Shown here one piece after another: positions 31,244-36,237 of a stretch of DNA of 36,237 bases. A program made the position numbers and the translations under genes. A model generated the notes under the pieces. The model made no database searches. It was not told where the DNA came from and saw only the letters and a list, made by a program, of their open reading frames with translations. The stretch comes from Acidobacteriaceae bacterium. Its GTDB lineage: Bacteria; Acidobacteriota; Terriglobia; Terriglobales; Acidobacteriaceae. How positions within the stretch are numbered: the stretch's first letter is position 1; each line of letters begins with the position of its first letter. The DNA is taken from positions 1 to 36,237 of the forward strand of contig PLXE01000072.1 in the NCBI GenBank assembly GCA_003151335.1. Reading direction: 5' to 3'.

Positions 31244-31384
31244 GCACGGGTAGTACGGCGCTTCAGCGCCGCGTTCGCCGCGCCCAAACGCCTCGCTTAA
31301 GCCGCTGAGGTCAAAGACCTCAGCGGCTTAAGCGATTTTTCTTCTTGTCCTACACGCGGGCCTGAAGGCCCGCACTACCCGTGC
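31244..31384. repeat. Nested palindromic element (~140 bp)
   Basis: Outer inverted repeats GCACGGGTAGT (31244-31254) and ACTACCCGTGC (31374-31384) enclose three hairpins: GGCGC-TTCA-GCGCC (31257-31270), a perfect 19-bp stem with a 3-base loop (31294-31334), and GCGGGCC-TGAA-GGCCCGC (31356-31373). The first and last hairpins are rough inverse copies of each other with complementary loops. The whole could fold as a cruciform. A related GCGGGCCTTCAGACCCGC occurs in the nrdJ leader at 9069-9086. Confidence 0.75.
31294..31340 (+). terminator. Strong intrinsic terminator
   Basis: CGCTTAAGCCGCTGAGGTC pairs without mismatch to its complement at 31316-31334 around AAA, followed by ATTTTTCTTCTT. This is a textbook rho-independent terminator for the GT4-GH130 transcript and sits within the nested palindrome. 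The perfect stem may also act against readthrough from the minus-strand gene at 31446. Confidence 0.75.
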
Positions 31385-31445
31385 AAACCGGACGCATCTA
31401 TTGCAGAACTGCTCTAACCCCTTCCTCTGAGAGAAGGGGCGGCGA

Positions 31446-32753
31446 TCAATGGTCGGCCACGGTTTCGGCGACCGGAACCGGCGTCGCGGCCCTTAACTGG
31501 TCAAGCAATGCGAGCACACTGGTCGATCGGACGACCTTATCGTCCTTCGTCTGGATCGATGCCGGGACATCGGAATAGAACTGCAAGACATTGTCACGTA
31601 ACTCGGGCGTCGTATGGTCGAACTTGCTTTTGGCTAATTGACCCAGCAACTTTGCGTAAGTCGTGTCCGTGAGGGAGTATTCGCCTTCCTTGGTCGGATT
31701 GCCGCTGTCCAGGTCATAGTTGGGCAGCACGAGCGAGTTAGCGCCCACTTCTTGGAGGAAAGCCCGGTATTGATCGACAGTAGTATTGATGCTCTTGATG
31801 TACAGGTCCTCGGTTTGCGGAGTCGGGCTCTTGAACCCCAGACCTTTGAAGGGACCAATTCTCGGCATGAATCGCAAGAGCGTTGACAGGATCCGCGTGC
31901 CCAATCCGGGTTTCACGTAATCCTTGCCCCACTCCTTCTCATAATCGGAGCGGGAAAGACGGTACAGAAACTTTTGTTTAGCGAAATTGGGCGTTTCGCG
32001 CATCAGGTCCTTCTTGTGGGTCTGCAGCGCGACCCGGGTCATTTCCGGGATCAGCTGGCTGACCGAGTAACGATACGAGCCGATCGCCAGGTCCTCGCGG
32101 GGCAGCACGTCTTTCAACTGCACTCCGTATACGATAGGAAATACCCGTTCCAGCAGGGACTTGGATACTTGAAATCCAATGAACTCGTGATATTGCTGCG
32201 AGGCGTAACGATTCTTCTCGACCTGCACCGTGTCAAACCCAAACTCTGTTTTCAAATGCGCTGCCTTGTCCTGGGCATAGCGGATTGATGTGCCAAACTT
32301 CGCTTGCAGCTTCGGATATCCCATGGCGACTGCGTGGTTGACCGCAGGGTGGCCGGCGATATCCGACGCATAATGGGACAGTGCGCCGAGGGCAAAGGCG
32401 TACTCGTCGGCATCGCTGCTCTGCGCCAGCAATTCACGAACGAAGTCTCCGCTACGAACGTAGTGCACCAGGTTGCTGAATTCGACGCTGCCGAAGGGAT
32501 AGTAGCCAAGGTCCTGTATAACGGCCCCGCCATAGGCGTAGGCATGAGCTTCTTTGAGTTGCTCTTCGGTGAGCCCAGGATAGCGCTTGAGGATGAGCGG
32601 ACTGATCTGGTCCGTCCACAGCAAGTCAACGATCTCCTCGTGGGTCAGCACGGAATAGCCTGCCATAGCGCCGCTACACATCAGAATTACCAGCACCAGC
32701 GCCAGCGTGTGAAGCGAGAGCGTCCGGCACTTATTTACGATCGCGTTTCTCAT
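31446..32753 (-). CDS. Exported zinc-dependent phospholipase C-like protein
   Basis: A 435-aa protein with signal sequence (TLSLHTLALVLVILMCSG, cleavage near AMA-G). The N-terminal half has the zinc-dependent phospholipase C / S1-P1-like pattern: GYSVLTHEEIVDLLW, then YPFGSVEFSNLVHYVRSGDF and ALGALSHYASDIAGHPAVNH. The histidines and aspartates of SHYASDIAGHP are the probable zinc ligands. The second half is helical and not assigned. I chose ATG 32753, nearest to the signal peptide; in-frame ATGs at 32771 and 32816 are possible, and none has a good ribosome site. Periplasmic or outer-envelope action on phospholipids is inferred from the family; the substrate is unproven. Confidence 0.8.
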   Translation of the reverse strand: MRNAIVNKCRTLSLHTLALVLVILMCSGAMAGYSVLTHEEIVDLLWTDQISPLILKRYPGLTEEQLKEAHAYAYGGAVIQDLGYYPFGSVEFSNLVHYVRSGDFVRELLAQSSDADEYAFALGALSHYASDIAGHPAVNHAVAMGYPKLQAKFGTSIRYAQDKAAHLKTEFGFDTVQVEKNRYASQQYHEFIGFQVSKSLLERVFPIVYGVQLKDVLPREDLAIGSYRYSVSQLIPEMTRVALQTHKKDLMRETPNFAKQKFLYRLSRSDYEKEWGKDYVKPGLGTRILSTLLRFMPRIGPFKGLGFKSPTPQTEDLYIKSINTTVDQYRAFLQEVGANSLVLPNYDLDSGNPTKEGEYSLTDTTYAKLLGQLAKSKFDHTTPELRDNVLQFYSDVPASIQTKDDKVVRSTSVLALLDQLRAATPVPVAETVADH

Positions 32754-32856
32754 GGCAAGTCCGGCGTGCATCGTGGATTTTGGTTGTATTCGGTCATTGC
32801 GCATACGCTTCCGCACTCTGGGCTTCGAATTTGTTCTGGTGCATCATCCTTCTCCG

Positions 32857-33051
32857 TTACGGCTTGCCAACGTGAATGTTGGAGAGAGAACTAAGCAGCC
32901 CAAAGATATTCAGCAGCCATAGCACCACGGCTATGACGACCACAGCGTTCAGGATTGACTTAATGGAACTCGCCATGGGAATGAAGCGATTCACCAGCCA
33001 CAGAAGAACTCCAACGACGATCAGGACCAGGACAACTTGAAGTAACGGCAT
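32857..33051 (-). CDS. Thivi_2564-like mini membrane protein
   Basis: A 64-aa protein with two membrane helices: VVLVLIVVGVLLWLVNRFIP and SILNAVVVIAVVLWLLNIFG. The conserved-looking WLVNRFIPM...IK.ILN pattern matches a family of small membrane proteins (Thivi_2564 type) with no known function. It lies 104 bases upstream of the phospholipase-like gene on the same strand and may share its transcript. Confidence 0.75.
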   Translation of the reverse strand: MPLLQVVLVLIVVGVLLWLVNRFIPMASSIKSILNAVVVIAVVLWLLNIFGLLSSLSNIHVGKP

Positions 33052-33440
33052 ATACTCTTTTTACCTTCCTCTATTTTCGGTAGAGCGCTTTTCTATTGGC
33101 GCTCCTGCTGTTTAAGGGCCCTCGTCCTTAGGGCGATGTCGCGAATGGGGGAACAGGGTTTAAACACCCGCTGCGAATAGCGGGCCCCTGCTGCAAGTGA
33201 GGCTGAGGGTCAGAGTGACGGCTGGAAATCCAGCTAACTGCAAGGCCCCCGGTCAGAAGGAACAAGGGAACGTTCATGGAAACAGCCCCAAGCGAATCTT
33301 AGTTCCATCTGCTAGAAGGTTAGACGACCGCGGCAGGCCGCGTCTGTTCAAATCTGCTCACATCCCTAAGAGGCGCATAGGAGATCGCAGAGATCCAAAT
33401 AAACTCAGCCGAAGCTCCGCCATCCAGCATCTAATTGAAG
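33052..33440. other. Divergent intergenic region
   Basis: About 390 bases between the minus-strand mini membrane gene and the plus-strand exported gene. Only small hairpins (for example GCTGG-AAAT-CCAGC near 33221-33234) were noticed. Promoters for both genes are expected here, but none is unmistakable. Confidence 0.4.
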
Positions 33441-34298
33441 ATGAGGTATGTCAGCCTCCATCTCGCGGCCCTTGCTCTGCTCATGTGTTCTTCTTACGCC
33501 GGCTCGTACGGGCCGGAGACGCAATCCTCTGCACATGATCTTGTTAAGGACATGGTTGCCAATGAAGTGACTGACCGGGCAGAGCAAAGTAACTGGATAT
33601 ACCGAGTCACCAAAGTAGTCGAGCAGCAGACGTTGAGCGAGCTGGAAGTTGAAACCAAAGACGGTCCGGTGTACCGTCTTCTCGCGATCAATGACGCACC
33701 GCTGGATTCAGGGCAACGAGAGCAGGAGACTGCCCGCCTCAATCAGTTGATTCGCGAACCCAGCCAGCAGCTTACGGTCAAGAAACAGCACGATGCGGAC
33801 GAACGCCGGCTGGAGAACCTGGTGCGTTTGTTACCGAGCGCCTTCGTCTATGAGTACGACGGTTGGGACGGTCCCTATCAGCGACTCGACTTTCGCCCTG
33901 ACCCGGCATTTGTCCCGCCTACGATGGAGTCCAAGGTTCTGCAGAGCATGGCTGGAACACTCCTGGTCGATCCCCAACAGAAACGGCTGGCACGCTTGAA
34001 CGGGCTTTTGGTAGAGAACGTCAGCTTTGGCTTCGGACTTTTCGGGCACCTCGCCAAAGGCGGCACATTTGCGATTGAGCGGACCCAAGTCAGCTCATCT
34101 CATTGGAAGACAGACCTCGTCGATATTCAGATCGCGGGACGAATGCTGCTGTTCAAGACAATCAGCAAGCAGCAACATGAAACACGGTCCGACTTTGAAC
34201 CAGTGTCGAAGGACCTCGATTTGAGGCAGGCGGAAGATCTCCTACGGTCGCGGCCGGAGTATCAGGCGGTTGCGGTTCATCCTACATCACCGCATTAA
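33441..34298 (+). CDS. Exported protein of unknown function
   Basis: A 285-aa protein with an N-terminal signal sequence (MRYVSLHLAALALLMCSSYA). The mature part starts with a helical segment and VTDRAEQSNWIYRVTKVVEQ. A strand pattern follows (ELEVETKDGPVYRLLAINDA), then a charged helix, then a beta-rich part with RLDFRPDPAFVPPTMESKVL, AGTLLVDPQQKRLARLNGLL and FGFGLFGHLAKGGTFAIERT. The last parts look like a beta-sheet that would bind or line a lipidic or periplasmic space. The pattern is familiar from other Acidobacteria but I know no function. ATG 33441 is chosen over TTG 33435; the ribosome site is weak (GAAG). Confidence 0.7.
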   Translation: MRYVSLHLAALALLMCSSYAGSYGPETQSSAHDLVKDMVANEVTDRAEQSNWIYRVTKVVEQQTLSELEVETKDGPVYRLLAINDAPLDSGQREQETARLNQLIREPSQQLTVKKQHDADERRLENLVRLLPSAFVYEYDGWDGPYQRLDFRPDPAFVPPTMESKVLQSMAGTLLVDPQQKRLARLNGLLVENVSFGFGLFGHLAKGGTFAIERTQVSSSHWKTDLVDIQIAGRMLLFKTISKQQHETRSDFEPVSKDLDLRQAEDLLRSRPEYQAVAVHPTSPH

Positions 34299-34689
34299 GA
34301 TATCGCGAGCTGTTCCGGCGATACCGATCCACTCTGCACATTTGATGAGAAGGCGATCTTGAGGCGATAGGTGGAGCACGGTTCCGGCCGTTTCCATGGG
34401 CCCCTTTGCATACTGGGCTGAAACCTATACGTCCGTTGTGCTCCGCAGTCAAAACAATGTTGCGAGGGTATTTCCTCCCCGTTGCGACGTATGGGCCAAC
34501 CTACATTGGCGGGGGACACAGTCTTAGTATTCGCATCAAGCTACCGAATGCTCTGGGCATGGTTGCAGTCAGAAGGCCTCCTGTTAAACACGGCGGCCCG
34601 GTGGATTCAAGGCCACAAGTAATCGTCGTTGGGGATGGCAGGTCGCGCCTGCTCAAGATTGACCATCCGTAGAGAATGCCCGCGGATGT
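34299..34689. other. Intergenic region, no supportable gene
   Basis: Nearly 400 bases between convergent genes. An open frame at 34406-34672 has no ribosome site or recognisable domain and is not called. Confidence 0.4.
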
Positions 34690-34887
34690 TTAGGACGGAT
34701 GGCTCTTGTTCTCGGCAGCGAGCGTTTGCATTTCCTGCTTTATTTCCTGCCGCCTTCGCTCGCGCACCTCATAGGCTTCTGTTTCCACTCGACCCTTGGG
34801 GCCGGCACTATAGTCTTCATCCATAGCGTTATAAACGGACAGTTCTTTCAAGAGACCCAGCATTTGCTCAGATCCTTCGCTGCTCAT
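34690..34887 (-). CDS. Small charged helical hypothetical protein
   Basis: A 65-aa protein, MSSEGSEQMLGLLKELSVYN, continuing with AMDEDYSAGPKGRVETEAYE and VRERRRQEIKQEMQTLAAEN. It is strongly charged and helical, probably two helices. AAGGTGG lies before ATG 34887. Proteins with the pattern GLLKELSVYxxMDExYxAGP appear common in Acidobacteria, but I know of no function. Confidence 0.65.
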   Translation of the reverse strand: MSSEGSEQMLGLLKELSVYNAMDEDYSAGPKGRVETEAYEVRERRRQEIKQEMQTLAAENKSHPS

Positions 34888-34992
34888 GAGGCCACCTTAT
34901 GGAAGCAAGTCGCTTCGGTCAATTCTGAAATGTGCTGAGGCACAGCGTCCGCGAAGGCCCAGATTTCGTGCCGAGGTACAACCTGTCTTGTC

Positions 34993-35643
34993 TCACTTCA
35001 CTATCAGCACCGATTCTGCCTTGGTGCGCTGGAAATGGATCCTGTACTGCCGCCACAAGAGAATGAACAAGACTATGATCGCGAAGCCAGCCACGGTGAT
35101 GCCGATCAACTTAGCATCCGCTTCAAAGCCGCGCGGATGCCGCAGAAACCGCAGTATTGAATGGCTGTACTTTGCGGCCAGAAATCCGAGCACTGCGTAC
35201 CGAAGGGCCCGGCCAGCGAGCACCGCTGAAACGAACCTCCCCTGCGGATATCGCAGTGCACCCGCTCCTATGAAGAATGGCGAGGTAGGAAATGGCGGTG
35301 GGGCAACGCACGAGACGAACACGGCGGCGAACCCCCAGCGTTGAAGCAGGCCCTGGATCTGTCGAGAGCGTTTCTTCCCAATGCGCTTTTCGAGCCAGGA
35401 CTCTCCCGCCCGGGCTGACACGCGATAGGTTATGTAAGCACCGATCAACGAACCTGCTGTGCTAGCAGCGGCATAGTACGGCCAAAGCTCGTGATTCTTC
35501 ACTGCCAGGATCGCGGTAAGAATATCCAAGCTGCCGAACGTGGGGACCACCGAGCTGTCCACGATCCCCAGTATTACCAGGCCAACTCCTCCCAGACTAC
35601 GGAGAAGTTTCCAACCTGGAATGGCGATGAAGAGCGAAATCAT
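34993..35643 (-). CDS. DedA/VTT-like membrane protein (YqaA-like)
   Basis: A 216-aa membrane protein with about five hydrophobic segments. Its VTT (SNARE-associated-like) features are FGSLDILTAILAVKN near the start, YAAASTAGSLIGAYITYRVS, an amphipathic stretch WLEKRIGKKRSRQIQGLLQR, and FAAVFVSCVAPPPFPTSPFF with its conserved Pro-rich re-entrant loop, followed by GAGALRYPQGRFVSAVLAGR. DedA-family proteins are flippases or transporters for membrane lipids (undecaprenyl phosphate carriers in some cases). ATG 35643 is used instead of TTG 35646. It is apparently monocistronic. The exact substrate is unknown. Confidence 0.82.
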   Translation of the reverse strand: MISLFIAIPGWKLLRSLGGVGLVILGIVDSSVVPTFGSLDILTAILAVKNHELWPYYAAASTAGSLIGAYITYRVSARAGESWLEKRIGKKRSRQIQGLLQRWGFAAVFVSCVAPPPFPTSPFFIGAGALRYPQGRFVSAVLAGRALRYAVLGFLAAKYSHSILRFLRHPRGFEADAKLIGITVAGFAIIVLFILLWRQYRIHFQRTKAESVLIVK

Positions 35644-35790
35644 CAAACTGCCACCGTTTGGGGGTGCGATCTGAACGTTGAACCTGGCGGCTGCAACCTA
35701 TCGCCTGCGCGCCTTACCGCTTGGTTGACTTCTCAGTTTAGGCAGCGCTCTTTAGGGTGCAGCCCCCGCCTGACCTAATCAACTAGATCG

Positions 35791-36237
35791 TTACATCCCA
35801 ACGCTGATTGCAATGCCGACGCCGGGATACCTCTGGTTGTACATGTAGTATCCGTCGTTCTCATAGACAACATAAACGTTGTCATTTTCGTACCAGTTGT
35901 TTCCCCAATAGTCAGGCCACGGGTCAACCAGGCTAAACCAAAAGCCGTTGTACTGGAAGCGTGGGAAGCCGCCAACAATCATAAAAGGTTGGTTGTAGAT
36001 GACGAACCCGTGCTCCGGGCCAAAGTAGCCGTTGTAACGATTGTCAGGGATACGGTAACCGTTATAGCCACCGCGTTGCTGCCACGAGCGGTGGTCGGAC
36101 TGCCAGTTTTGTGATCGATGCCCCTGCCATGCGACCTGCTGTTGCTGCCGCTGTTGTGGGGTGTAGTGTGCCGCCTGCTGGACGCCCTGCTGGGCATGCT
36201 GCTGCTGCTGTTTGGGTTGCTGCTGGGCATGCTGCTG
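35791..36237 (-). CDS. Gln/Trp/Tyr-rich exported or surface protein (5' end outside window)
   Basis: Partial: the frame runs to the right edge with 148 codons seen. It opens with a Gln-rich run (alternating QQ, HAQQ and PKQQ units), continues through AHYTPQQRQQQQVAWQGH and NWQSDHRSWQQRGGY, and ends with Tyr/Trp-rich segments. These include FQYNGFWFSLVDPWPDYWGN, VYVVYENDGYYMYNQRYPGV and a terminal SVGM. The same frame is open throughout, whereas the other minus frame over 35979-36230 is a shadow. Proteins with this YNGxWFxxxDPWPxYW pattern are frequent in Acidobacteria and presumably exported; function unknown. The start and any signal peptide lie beyond 36237. Confidence 0.75.
   Translation of the reverse strand, partial: QQHAQQQPKQQQQHAQQGVQQAAHYTPQQRQQQQVAWQGHRSQNWQSDHRSWQQRGGYNGYRIPDNRYNGYFGPEHGFVIYNQPFMIVGGFPRFQYNGFWFSLVDPWPDYWGNNWYENDNVYVVYENDGYYMYNQRYPGVGIAISVGM

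Noticed and set aside
34406-34672. 88-codon frame between convergent genes
   Set aside because: No ribosome site and no recognisable pattern; a faint resemblance to a beta-barrel domain could not be supported.

Overview
The window looks like chromosomal DNA of a soil acidobacterium (class Terriglobia, Koribacter- or Edaphobacter-like). This is inferred from gene content and style, not from any rRNA marker. The indicators are moderately high GC, a B12-dependent ribonucleotide reductase, many tiny proteins of types I associate with Acidobacteriota (DUF2934, DUF3309, lmo0937-like, Thivi_2564-like, SYLF), a PEP-CTERM-tailed DUF3494 protein, a GT4-GH130 pair, abundant palindromic repeats, and long spacers between genes. 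No rRNA, convincing tRNA, transposase or CRISPR array was seen.

Layout. 1-3.2 kb: a His-rich small protein and a cupin, then a gene graveyard on the minus strand with remnants of an MgtC/SapB-DUF4010 membrane protein, a BON-domain tail and an ABC-transporter ATPase. 3.2-5.1 kb: two secreted proteins in tandem, the first with a caspase-like (clan CD) His-Gly / Asp-Ala-Ser-Cys signature. 5.6-8.1 kb (minus): an exported amidohydrolase and two Cys/Met/His-rich exported proteins, probably metal-handling. 8.5-12.3 kb: nrdJ behind a long leader with a pair of NrdR-box-like sites. 12.65-15.85 kb: a compact three-gene cassette (MazG-like pyrophosphohydrolase, methyltransferase-fold protein, calcineurin-like phosphoesterase with an unknown N-terminal domain). 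It is the best candidate for an undescribed, possibly defensive, system.

15.85-19.4 kb: a repeat-rich stretch of very small genes. Three of them (DUF2934, an ABM-like protein and a 79-aa protein) share a nearly identical 5' leader element with two small stem-loops. 19.4-23.3 kb: a B12-binding-type radical SAM protein that seems to start at CTG, and two divergent paralogous Crp/Fnr regulators with a 25-bp palindrome between them. 23.6-27.5 kb: a PEP-CTERM ice-binding-like protein, a degenerate receiver protein, a canonical receiver protein, two mini membrane proteins and a SYLF protein. An exact 11-base motif recurs upstream of both receivers and of the first gene of the window, suggesting a shared control signal.

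27.65-31.1 kb: a GT4 glycosyltransferase fused to a helical glycosidase-like domain, followed by a GH130 protein, presumably acting together on a mannose-containing glycan. 31.2-31.4 kb: a large nested palindrome. 31.4-36.2 kb: a zinc-dependent phospholipase C-like protein, small membrane and secreted proteins, a DedA/VTT-like membrane protein, and a Gln-rich surface protein running off the right edge.

All family assignments come from reading motifs by eye; no database search was possible.
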